In this document: positions 33,801 to 43,246 of the stretch, piece after piece
How the letters are laid out: the number at the start of each line of letters is the position of its first letter
How positions within the stretch are numbered: the stretch's first letter is position 1
From: Platynereis dumerilii
Taxonomy: Eukaryota > Annelida > Polychaeta > Phyllodocida > Nereididae
Direction of reading: 5' to 3'
Length of the DNA: 64,000 nucleotides
Assembly (NCBI GenBank): GCA_026936325.1
Contig: JAPTHN010000024.1
Location: 4,738,501-4,802,500 of the forward strand
Notes under the pieces: generated by a model
Databases searched by the model: none
What the model was told of the DNA's origin: nothing
What the model saw: the letters and a program-made list of their open reading frames with translations, nothing else
Made by a program: the position numbers and the translations under genes

Positions 33801-36800
33801 TGTCGTCCTCTTGTTGAAAAGAAAAGTGTTTCCGTATGTCTATCGAAAACTTTCAAAAGTTGGAGTGTTCATATCTAGTCAACAAGCTCAAGCTCCCCTA
33901 GGGTTATATTTAGGTCTAAATCTGTATCCAATCGGCAGCCTCGGAGGCCGGGATATATTTAGTACCCATTTTTGGCAGTTTTGGCGGCCTATCTCATCAA
34001 GTGTAAAGAAAGCCATTATGAAAATTCTCTAAAATCAGAAGTACATTCCGAGGCGTCTGCTTTAACATACACACTGTCCCGTTGACTAACCCCCATACGG
34101 AAGAAATTTATTAATGAGCTGTCTCTGAGAAAATCAGGCAGATAGCCATATATGTGTCCGGATGGCCCGACTCGGATTTTGATGAAATTTTCACCAAATG
34201 ACCTTCAAATAGATTAACGAGGACTGGTGAAGTCCGTTTTGTCATTGGACACATTTTTCCATGCTATTGGGCCTATTCAAAAATAGATGTCAAAACTGCC
34301 TAAAATTTATTTAAATTAAAATATATAGTAAAAATGCCCAACTTTGACGATTTAATTCTCAAATCCGGGCGCGTCATTTGAAAAAGTGACCATGGGGCAT
34401 CTTCAGGTATGCCTTGAACCTCCAAAAACCAATGTCCGCCCGGTGGAACTTTTCCGTATATTTTTGTTATTGACACAATAAAAAACGCAAAAACGGACAA
34501 TTTTGAGGCAAAATGACGGAACCACAAAATTCTAAATTTTTCATATCTCAGCTAAAAATACCTCTATTTCAACAAATAAAGTGTCAATTCCTATGTTTTT
34601 AGACATGGGGAACTGATTTATGGGGTTATTTTGATCATCAAAGGTCAAGGTCACCACGAAATGGCAAGGTCAAACACCAAAAAATCCAAAAATTGCAGTT
34701 TTTTGGCATCTAACACCCTCCAAAATACCCGAATCATGTAATATTGCCAATAACATGATGCATAACTATAGGATAGGTTATATTCATCAAGTAAAAAAAG
34801 GAATTATCCTTAAATATTATGCATACACAGCACAGCTCCTGTCAAAATGCGGATAATTCCGAATTCTGACGACAACAAAAATCATGAATCGATGACGTAG
34901 ATCAGGTCCTGATGTATATGTTAATTGTATCTGTTCATTCATACATTTTGAGAAAGCTTAAACACCAAGGATTCTAAAAACTGGTATTTCCATTTATTAT
35001 TATATGGGCTATGGCGGCCATCTTGGAGTTTCCCAAAATGGCCATCCAAAATACTTTTTTGCTCATATCATCAGATCTATTTGAGCTAGAGTGATGATTT
35101 TTGGGTCAAATTGTTTGTATTCAGGGCAGGGATATTCAGTACTTTTTCCCCTTACACTGCTAGTGGATATTATCCACAAATTGACATAAGCACTTTAATT
35201 TGCTGGGGAAAATATTGTCAAATGAAAAAGTCATTTGAGGATACATTCTGTGTTCCTGATGTACCAAAAGGAATTCAGAGCTTTTGAAATCAATGTAATG
35301 TGTGCTGCTCTGCTTGTATTAAGATAGCTTTGTTAGCCATATAGTATTATTGGTGTTATGTAACATGATTGGATGATAAGGAGGACAGAATGATTTATGT
35401 TTTTAAGAAACTGAGCCAATTATAATAAGAAATTGATGATAATTATTGTTTAAATTGAAGTTCAACAATGCACAATGAAGCTGCATCAACTGTCTTTTTT
35501 TCCTGTGGCATATTACTGAGTGTCAGTGAAGTACCTGGTGTCTTTCAGGCAGGGTACAGTGACTTGCACATCACTGAAACTATTTTTGGAAGATTTTTCA
35601 ACTTATACTTAGTACAGATTATTAATTACAACCTGCTTTTTAAATGGTAGGTCGGATATATTAGGGACTCCTTACATAATACGGTAATACGGTGGAGCTA
35701 TTGAACTTTTCTGAATATAAGTGGATAGATAGATAGATATATATAGATAGACAGATAGACAGATAGATAGATAGACACTGATACAAGAGCGGCCAATTTA
35801 ACCTCTCATCCTGATAACATCCAGTTCTGCTGGGATTTTGCTCATGAAGATCCACAGAAAATTTTCGGTTCCCCACCAGGGGCTCGAACCCATGCGGGCA
35901 AAGACCTTCAGTAGAGCACTCGGCCACTTGATCAACCGCCTGGCAGTGACAAACTGCTAAAACTTTCTTTTTATAAAGAGATCATCACACAATCTTCTGT
36001 AAAGTGAATATGATATATGCGTTTTTGCAATAATTATGGCTTAGTTTAAAACTAAGAACGATTGAGTGACCCTGGCCAGTGCTATTCTCCATCGTCTATT
36101 CTTCATTCTAGTTTCTATTCACTTCAGACTTGTGTTGCTGCCACGTTTTCTGACTTTCTTGTTTGTAGCTGTTTAGCATTCACACGTACCTCGTGTAAAT
36201 CTTCTCCCTATAAATACACAGTGCGCCAATCTAGTGCGTCACATTTATTAAACAGCTTATTTTAATCCTTCATACCCAAATTTTATTAAAAGTCAAATAT
36301 TTAGAATCACAAAAAACAACAACAGAAAACCCGACATCATAATCGAACTGAACAGGTGTGACACCAACAGGTAACTTGACATGTTTTCAACTGTTATTAT
36401 AGTACTTATGTTATATCTGATTTCATATAAAAAAAATTAATTGAACAGCAAATTTTCAAATTTCTCATGAGTTGTACATTTACCAACATTTATGGTAATT
36501 AAACACATGTATATTAAGTGTTTGAAATTGATCAGATTGTTGGTTAAAATTGTAATAAATGTATTCCATCATGTCCGCATATTAAGTTGTAGTTATTTAT
36601 AAATTAATTTAGGGAAATTTGCCCTTGGTGTCTTTTTTCATAAACATATAAATACACAAAACTGTAAAGGAGCTTCGTGTAAGTTGAACAGGTGGCTGAA
36701 TGGTAAAATTCCTCAACCACACCATTTTTTGGATGCATGAATTCTCATTTGATGAGATGTAAATATATTGAATTGTAAAGGGCAATTCTTGAGGCCTGTG

Positions 36801-39800
36801 GGAAGGGATACGATACGATACGATACGATAAGAATTTATTATCATGTAGTACATGAAATTTGTTTTGACATTACGAGCAAACGATAAAACAAAACAAATA
36901 ATCAAATAAATACATGAAACAACAATAGTGTGATAATAATAATAATACAAGTTACTGGTTATTAAAAAATCGAATACTAGCTGGAACAAAAGACATATTA
37001 TACCTGACAGTTCTGGTTGGATTTGCTCTTAATCTTATGCCGGATCTTAGGAGGCAATACATATGGTGTAAAGAATGGTTCACATCTGATCTTATAACCT
37101 TAGTTCTTTGAGTAACATAAAATTTATACAAATATTCCAGAGTTTTGCTTACATTAACACCAAGTTTGTTAGAATGTTTAATAATCCTGTACAATTTCTT
37201 TTTTGATGCTACAGTACAATTGCCAAACCAAACGGCAATACCAAAACTAATCACAGATTCAATTACAGATGTATAAAATAAGTTCATTCTTGTTGTATCA
37301 ACCTTTAGATGGTAAAGTTTCCTCAGAAAATATAGTCTGGAATTTGCCTTTTTATAAATCACATTAACATTTTCTTCGAAGGAGAGCTTATTGTAAATAG
37401 CTGCCAATTTTTACATCAATGACGAGGGCAGTTCACTTATTTATCAAAGATTTTGAGTTTTTGACCCATATGTAACTGTTGGTAGAGCAAAGAAAATAGG
37501 CAGCCATTTGTATCCACTTGCCTCAAATATGATCCTTTATGACCCCGAATATTTTCTCATTGGATGAGCACCCTTGTTTTTACAAGTAGTTTGGTTGAGG
37601 ATGTTTAGCGTTGTCCCAATGGCAAAGAATAACCCTTTCACTTGGGCTACTTACAGACAGCACTGTAACCTTTTATACTCATATAGGTTTCTTTGGAAAA
37701 GACAGTCAAAGGCAAATAATCCAAATGAAGAACTACAACTTTATATATGTCCACACAAGGTGCATTGATGGCAATCAACTCATATTTTTGTGTTCAAGAA
37801 ACATGTATTGCTGATGAGATATGTGAAAATTTGTTTTTCATTGGTTTTCTTAAAAAGAAAGTTATAGAATCATGTTTTACTCTTAATATGAACAGAATTA
37901 TGAAAATGTTAATAAATCAAATACAGATTTCATTAAAACCAAAAAATTAAGTTTTCTGGTTTTGTTTATTTGTGTATCTGAAAGTTTGATTTTTAATTAA
38001 AGTTGGAAATTTGGGTATTAAGGATAAATGTATAAAAACATTAATTCTATTGATATGACCATTAAGTTAATACATAAACAAAAGGTTTTAGCAATTTTAT
38101 CATTGCCACTTATATTCGAAGTAGTTGAATAGCAAAATATGAGTTGAAATATATTCTAAAAAAGTGTGAGTGATGTACACTGTACAAGTCAGTATCCTAA
38201 TGGAAACAAGGCACTGCCACTAAGTATTATGCCACAGGAAAAAAAAGACAGTTGATGAAGCTTCATTGCGCATTGTTGAACTTCAGTTACAATTTGTTAT
38301 TATAATTGGCTCAGTTTCTTAAAAACATAAACCAATTCTGTCCTCCTTACCAACCATTCCTGTTACATAACACCAATAATACCATTTGGCTAACGAAGCT
38401 ATCTTAATACAAGCAGAGCAGCACACATTCTATTGATTTCAAAAGCTCTGAATTCCTTTTGGTACATCAGGAACGCGGAATGTATCTTCAAACGACTATT
38501 TCATTTGACAATATTTTCCCCAGCAAATTAAAGTGCTTATGTTAATTTGTGGATAACAGCCCACTAGCAGTGTAAGGGGAAAAAGTACTGAATATCCCTG
38601 CCCTGAATACAAACAATTTGACCCAAAAATCATCACTCTAGCTCAAATAGATCTGATGATATGAGCAAAAAAGTATTTTGGATGGCCATTTTGGGAAACT
38701 CCAAGATGGCCGCCATAGCCCATATAATGATAAATGGAAATACCAGTTTTTAGAATCCTTGGTGTTTAAGCTTTCTCAAAATGTATGGATGAACAGATAC
38801 AATTAATATATACATCAGGACCTGATCTACGTCATCGACTCATGATTTTTGTTATCGTCAGAATTCGAAATTATCCGTATTTTGACAGGAGCTGTGCTGT
38901 GTATGCATAATATTTAAGGATAATTTCTTTTTCTACTTGATGAATATAACCTATCCTATAGTTATGCATCATATTATTGGCAATATTACATGATTCGGGT
39001 ATTTTGGAGGGTGTTAGATGCCAAAAAACTGCAATTTTTGGATTTTTTGGTGTTTGACCTTGACATTTCGTGGTGACCTTGACCTTTGATGGTCAAAATA
39101 ACCCCATAAATCAGTTCCCCATGTCTAAAAACATAGGAATTGACACTTTATTTGTTGAAATAGAGGTATTATTAGCTGAGATATGAAAAATTTAGAATTT
39201 TGTGGTTCCGTCATTTTGCCTCAAAATCGTCCGTTTTTGCGTTTTTTATTGTGTCAATAACAAAAATATACGGAAAAGTTCCACCGGGCGGACATTGGTT
39301 TTTGGAGGTTCAAGGCATACCTGAAGATGCCCCATGGTCACTTTTTCAAACGACGCGCCCGGATTTGAGAATTACATCGTCAAAGTTGGGCATTTTTACT
39401 ATATATTTTAATTTAAATATATTTTAGGCAGTTTTGACATCTATTTTTGAATAGGCCCAATAGCATGGAAAAATTTGTCCAATGACAAAACGGACTTCAC
39501 CAGTCCTCGTTAATCTATTTGAAGGTCATTTGGTGAAAATTTCATCAAAATCCGAGTCGGGCCATCCGGACACCCCCGCCTGATTTTCTCAGAGACAGCT
39601 CATTAAATGCTAATATCTGAGAAAAGAGATTGTAACCTATTATTTTATATTATATTATATTACATGAACATATTTTGCACAGATTTGTCTATTTTCAGTT
39701 ACTTTTGCCTTGATTGGGGTCATAATATACGGCAGCAACCCTCATATGCTTCTTGGCGATTTATTGGAAGAAAGTAATGTTCCAGACAGTGCGTACAAAC

Positions 39801-39952
39801 AGAGTTTTGCTGTGTCATTCTTCCTGTGCATCGTTGGAGTCATATTTGCAGTGGGGACAGCCGTGTTGACAATCCTTTTTCCGATGATCGCGAATTGGAG
39901 AGGTTGGGAAGACAACTTTCATGGAACAACTGATATTCATTTATCAACTTGA
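30626..39952 (+). CDS. Claudin/PMP22-superfamily four-transmembrane protein (three coding exons)
   Basis: The spliced product is 207 aa, from exons 30626-30854, 33633-33773 and 39699-39952. It has four hydrophobic segments at about residues 13-31, 84-102, 114-134 and 160-184. The first extracellular loop carries the superfamily signature: W34, GLW at 51-53, C56 and C67, which in claudins and PMP22/EMP proteins form the loop disulfide. KFNAVRAMA with R83 just before segment 2 is also typical. Family members sit in the plasma membrane and shape junctions or myelin-like contacts. The length matches the family. The C-terminus ends HLST and lacks the YV PDZ motif of vertebrate claudins, so 'claudin-like' is safer than an orthologue name. 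ATG 30626 is chosen because an acceptor (CCTTTCAG) ends at 30619, leaving a six-base leader in this exon; an upstream 5' UTR exon is implied. Confidence 0.9.
31137..31300 (-). mobile_element. hAT-like miniature-element fragment
   Basis: On the minus strand it begins CAGTAGCGTAACTAGGGGG, a form widespread at hAT-type ends, and contains two G runs (C runs on the plus strand near 31158 and 31253). The partner end is not clear; TTTGTAACTAGC at 31105 may be its decayed remnant. Confidence 0.5.
31342..32754. mobile_element. 1.4 kb inverted-repeat element, mariner-like ends
   Basis: TCACTGGTCAAC (31342) is mirrored by GTTGACCAGTG (32744-32754), with TA on both sides. The arms extend inward about 180 bp (CTACCTGAGGAAAAATACCTC near 31361 against its complement near 32706, then TATTTGGC and ATGTCAATATT). 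The arms are diverged, so the copy is old. No transposase catalytic motif or long frame is present. TA plus CACTGGTCAA-type ends suggests Tc1/mariner, by inference. Confidence 0.7.
33289..33571 (-). mobile_element. 283 bp miniature element with CACTCTTAACA-type ends
   Basis: It is bounded by CACTCTCAACA and TGTTAAGAGTG. The flanks are a 14 bp direct repeat with one mismatch: CAGCATAATTACCA (33275-33288) and CAGTATAATTACCA (33572-33585). A related copy in the opposite orientation lies at about 59480-59738; both share GGAGTTCAGTGCAGCTGGAT-like text, AAGAACCCTTAAAG and TTTGCTGTTGGAA. No coding capacity. Confidence 0.75.
33633..33773 (+). CDS. Claudin-like gene, coding exon 2
   Basis: Completes codon 77 (GAC) and codes for residues 78-123: the arginine before segment 2, transmembrane segment 2, the short intracellular loop (HADRPYNDLYR) and the start of segment 3. 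Acceptor TTATTTTGCAG, donor TCAG|GTAAAT, phase 1 at both ends. Confidence 0.92.
35721..35945 (-). mobile_element. tRNA-derived SINE with GATA tail
   Basis: Read on the minus strand, a tRNA-like head gives A box TGGCCGAGTGC (35917-35927) and a perfect B box GGTTCGAGCCC (35880-35890), the RNA polymerase III internal promoter. A tRNA-unrelated body follows (GGTTAAATTGGCCGCTC), ending in a GATA/GACA microsatellite tail at 35721-35776. A decayed relative lies at 40532-40685. Confidence 0.8.
36808..37430 (-). mobile_element. 5'-truncated LINE, reverse transcriptase C-terminus (L2/Rex1/CR1-like)
   Basis: A 151-codon frame (37407-36952) carries KKANSRLYFLRKLYHLKV, FYTSVIESVISFGIAVWFGN, YRIIKHSNKLG and LRSGIRLRANPTRTVRYNMS. 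These are in the order found after the polymerase domain of L2/Rex1/CR1-type reverse transcriptases (usual forms KKAQQRLYFLRKL, FYxSxIESVLTxxIxxWFGN, LPSGRRYR...SFVPASI). The catalytic domain is absent. A 3' UTR of about 140 bp ends in a (CGTAT)n tail at 36808-36831, on the plus strand CGATACGATA. It lies inside the foldback element in intron 2. Confidence 0.9.
39699..39952 (+). CDS. Claudin-like gene, coding exon 3 (terminal)
   Basis: Completes V124 and codes for residues 125-207: the rest of segment 3, extracellular loop 2 (GSNPHMLLGDLLEESNVPDS), segment 4 and a 23-residue cytoplasmic tail (NWRGWEDNFHG...HLST). Acceptor TTGTCTATTTTCAG; stop TGA at 39950-39952. Confidence 0.92.
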
Positions 39953-40200
39953 GGAGGAAGAAAACACTGACCTAATGGGATAAATATCTAAATAGGGACA
40001 CCTGCTACAAAAATATAGCATTTTCTAAGTATATGATATTTATGATGTACAAACGAGTACATTTTCAGCTTAAAAAATGGTCCATGGATATCATCTTGTG
40101 TTTGAGTCAAATAGCTTGCAACTTCATATTTTTTGCTATATAGTCTTGTTACAAAGAAAACATTTTGAAAACACATTTCTATCTATTTTCTTTTTAACTG

Positions 40201-40206
40201 AATAAA
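40201..40206 (+). terminator. Poly(A) signal of the claudin-like gene
   Basis: AATAAA lies 249 bp after the stop codon and is the first canonical signal downstream. It implies a 3' UTR of about 270 bases. A second cluster (AAATAAATAAA near 40328) is an alternative. Confidence 0.6.
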
Positions 40207-40531
40207 AAGACACTGATTGTTATCCAAGTGTGCGATCTTTTTCTTGCCAAGCTTATAGTGAGACTACTTACATGTCCAGAGGCAAAACTTGGAGTTAAAA
40301 AAAAAAAAAATTGCTCAGTTTTGTTCAAATAAATAAATTCTTTTTGGGCAGTCTTGAAATCAGTAATTTCTGCCCGGAGTATTTCTGAATAAGGCATAGC
40401 TTGATTTAGGAATGAATATTGGGGGGCTTAGCTTGCTTGAAATAAATAAATAATGCAGTTGTCACCGTGAAATAGATAATTTTCCATGGAGGAAAACTCC
40501 AAGGGCCCACCCATGGAAATTAAAAGGTCAC

Positions 40532-40685
40532 TGCTTAGACATTGATACAAAGGGCGCCACCAATTTAACATGTTATCCTAACAACATTCAGCTGGGATTT
40601 TGCTTATGAGGGTCTAAAAAGAGTTCTTCCTTGACAGGGAATAGACATTCAACAAAGCAGGCCTCAACAATTTTAACCAACACTC
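40532..40685 (-). mobile_element. Decayed SINE copy
   Basis: GACATTGATACAAAGGG, CCAATTTAACATGTTATCCTAA and GCTGGGATTTTGCTTATGA align with the body of the SINE at 35777-35860. The tRNA-like head is barely recognisable, so this copy is older. Confidence 0.65.
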
Positions 40686-41458
40686 TCACAAACTTGGCCT
40701 CCAAGCTTCCTCTTTTGCTTGAAAACATACCAGTTATTGCAATCAACTCTCGCAGATGATTGGTTTGGGAACAGGCCATGTCTCGTGTCCTTGGAGATGC
40801 AAAAGTCATCAGTGTTTTTCCTCGGTCACTGAGCAGAACAGAGGTTTGTTTATTTAGGTGGAAAATGGAAGTTGTCTCCCTCTGATAGTGATACTATAAC
40901 ATTATACTGAACTGGTATTGTGCGAATGGTAACCAAGCTGTTTCTGTGTGGCACATAGACATGATTTTGTGCTAAAAATTGTTGACTGGTTTACCTGAGC
41001 ATCATTTAATGTGATATTTCCATAATATATTATAAATGGTAGATATTTCACTTTTCACTTTTAGGACAGTCAGAGAACTGCTTATGAGAGTGAAGTTTCG
41101 TCGATAACATTGTTGGATGTTCGGACACATAAAACACAACTTTCTTGTCAGTGTTTTACAGACTCTACTTATCAGTTTACTGGCTGTGTCCTGACTGCGA
41201 ATATACCAACAGTCCAGCCTGTGGGACTAAGTGTTTCATTTTGTGACAACAGCTGACGGATTAGACAGACTACCATCAAGTATCTTGAATAAATACAATC
41301 TGCAGGACTTCTGTGAATGCTTATGAGGATTGACAATGATATGTCATTCGCCTTTCGGAGTGTCTCAAACAACATAGTATATCTTTGAATAGAAAGCTGT
41401 TTTTGCATTACTGGAAATATGTGGTCACTGCTGTACATCCTTTAAAACTTAGTCTTAT

Positions 41459-41971
41459 AGTCAAGACATTTTATTTTGGCAGTAAGTTTTTGGCTGATAA
41501 TTAAAAACGTACCTTACTCTCGACAAAAATACTTGTCTCTTCCTGTTCCTGACACCTTGACCAAACAGTTTCATAAAAATTTGGAAGTATTGGCATGTTA
41601 TAGTCCTGGTTTTGAGGTAGTCCTATTGGAATAACATTGCTGTCAACACAGCTCAAGAAGCCATTTTCTTCTACTGCTTCTATTGCTGCTGTTGTGACGT
41701 CACCATTGTTCCAGTGATGTCATAGAGCCAACAATGCTGATGACGTCACAACAGAAGGCTAAAAATAGCTCTAAAAGTGCTGAAGAACAGCAGTAATTTA
41801 GCATTGTGAGTGCCTGAACGATGGAGCTGGGGGGTCAGAGGACATAAATTTAGTCCAAATCATGCTTGGTCATGGTGTATTCACCCTGATAAACCAAAAA
41901 TTAAACCTCAGACTTAATCATGTATTCTTTTATTGGCTAAAAACTTACTGCCAAAATAAGATGTCTTGACT
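41459..41971. mobile_element. 513 bp miniature element with AGTCAAGACA ends
   Basis: AGTCAAGACATTTTATTTTG at 41459 is mirrored near 41971 (CAAAATAAGATGTCTTGACT), and the arms continue through GGCAGTAAGTTTTTGGCT. The target duplication is unclear (TTA is possible). The middle contains GTGACGTCACC and GATGACGTCAC. No coding capacity. Confidence 0.8.
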
Positions 41972-42267
41972 TTAGCTCAAACAATAGTACTGGTATGGAT
42001 TAATATTTATTGTTATGGTTGACTGTTACTTCATAACATTTTTGATAAAACAAGTAGTGCTATTTTGATTGTATTGGAGGTATCTTTTTTTGTAAAAAAA
42101 AAAAAAAAAACAGCTTGTAGGCTATAAATGTGTATGTCACCCAGCAGTTCTCCTTCTGGCTTGGATTGGTAAATCTACATATTTGAACTATTATACGGGA
42201 CATTTGAAATGATACGACATCAGAGTGTTATCTCTGGAAGTTCAAGTGGCAGATGAGAACATTCATG

Positions 42268-43246
42268 GGTCATTCTCAAATTTCGGGACAATTTGCGTCA
42301 CTTTAGCTCCCTGACATTAATATGAACGCGATAAATATCTGAAGCGTCACTCTGCATCTGTTATTCATATTTCTACTTAGAACCACTGCATTTGGAGCAA
42401 AAAGTCATTCATTAGACTTTTTTTAATGCATTATGTCCAGAAATCCGTGCAAAATCAATGGTTTTTCCTTGTCACTGGACCTGACATGAAAAAACCAAGT
42501 GTTCATTTTCCTCCTAATATACCATTATTTTCCAAAGTTTCTTTGCACGGTTCATGAGAATATAGACTTGAATTTATATTTAGTTTATATTCAATTTTTT
42601 TGTTGTATAATTTTATTGATTAAATTGATACAATAGTCGTGTCACTAATTTATGTCAATTTTTTTGTCCCCTCCGTTACTTGCCATAGCTCTGTTCGTTA
42701 TTGTTTTTTATGAGCTATTTTCACTGAATATCATCAGACGCATGTGCGCCATAGTACCACTGCCCTGCAGACTTCATAAAACATGTATTCAATAAATTAT
42801 GACATAATGTTCATAAAAAATGTTTTTGGTCCCACTAAAATGTCCCCTCCGTTTCCTTCATTTCCAAGCTTACCAATGATAATTTTACAGAGCGATTTCA
42901 TGTATATGTTGCTGAGGGTGGCAGGTTTTAATATTCTGCAATTATTTTGTCTAATCTCCAAAATAAAAAGCAGTAATGGGCGAAAAGCAAAGAATTGTTC
43001 CCCTCCGTTACCGTCCACTCCGTTACCAGATCATGAGCAAGAAATCGACATTTGGACCAAAAAATCTACTGATACGAGATGAAGTACTTCTGAAAATAAT
43101 AGTTACATCAATCTTTTATCATTTTTCCTTTTGTTGCTGTTCCTACAGTTAATTTTTTACATCAAAATTCCCCTACGTTACCACATTGTCCCCTCCGTTA
43201 CAGGACAATTTTTCTATATCCGTTGTCCCGAAATTTGAGAATGGCC
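42268..43246. mobile_element. 979 bp element with CATTCTCAAATTTCGGGACAA ends and CCGTTAC motifs
   Basis: GGTCATTCTCAAATTTCGGG at 42268 is mirrored by CCCGAAATTTGAGAATGGCC ending at 43246. TTCAT flanks both sides (42262-42266 and 43247-43251). Sister units (53330-53360 and 49690-49715) lack it, confirming an insertion. The interior has six same-strand copies of CCCCTCCGTTAC or close variants. No transposase frame; superfamily unassigned. Confidence 0.82.
42667..43203 (+). repeat. Six dispersed CCCCTCCGTTAC-like motifs
   Basis: Starts are near 42668, 42843, 42999, 43016, 43170 and 43190, all on the same strand. Variants include CCCCTCCGTTTC, CCACTCCGTTACC and CCCCTACGTTACC. The motif is GC-rich against its AT-rich setting and does not occur elsewhere in the window that I noticed. 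Confidence 0.75.

Larger units (their letters stand above)
34115..39602. mobile_element. 5.5 kb foldback DNA element with about 1.45 kb inverted ends, TTAA duplication
   Basis: TGAGCTGTCTCTGAGAAAAT at 34115 is mirrored at 39602, and TTAA flanks both ends (34111-34114 and 39603-39606). The arms run to about 35595 and from about 38150. TTAA duplications are made by piggyBac and Kolobok transposases; none is encoded here, so the assignment is inference. The interior holds a SINE (35721-35945), a LINE tail (36808-37430) and about 700 bp of AT-rich sequence. A 75-codon frame is open in both arms because they are copies of each other. Confidence 0.9.
33774..39698 (+). other. Intron 2 of the claudin-like gene
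   Basis: 5925 bp, GT-AG, phase 1. All but about 440 bp is the foldback element 34115-39602. Without it the intron would be a few hundred bases, the more usual size for a compact invertebrate gene. Confidence 0.88.

Noticed and set aside
36609-36989. 126-codon minus-strand frame downstream of the LINE tail
   Set aside because: It lies in the LINE 3' UTR and CGTAT tail and is in a different frame from the reverse transcriptase end.
34300-39427. Matching 75-codon frames in both arms of the TTAA element (34300-34527 minus, 39200-39427 plus)
   Set aside because: The arms are inverted copies of each other, so sharing a frame is expected. No recognised protein and no promoter or splice context.
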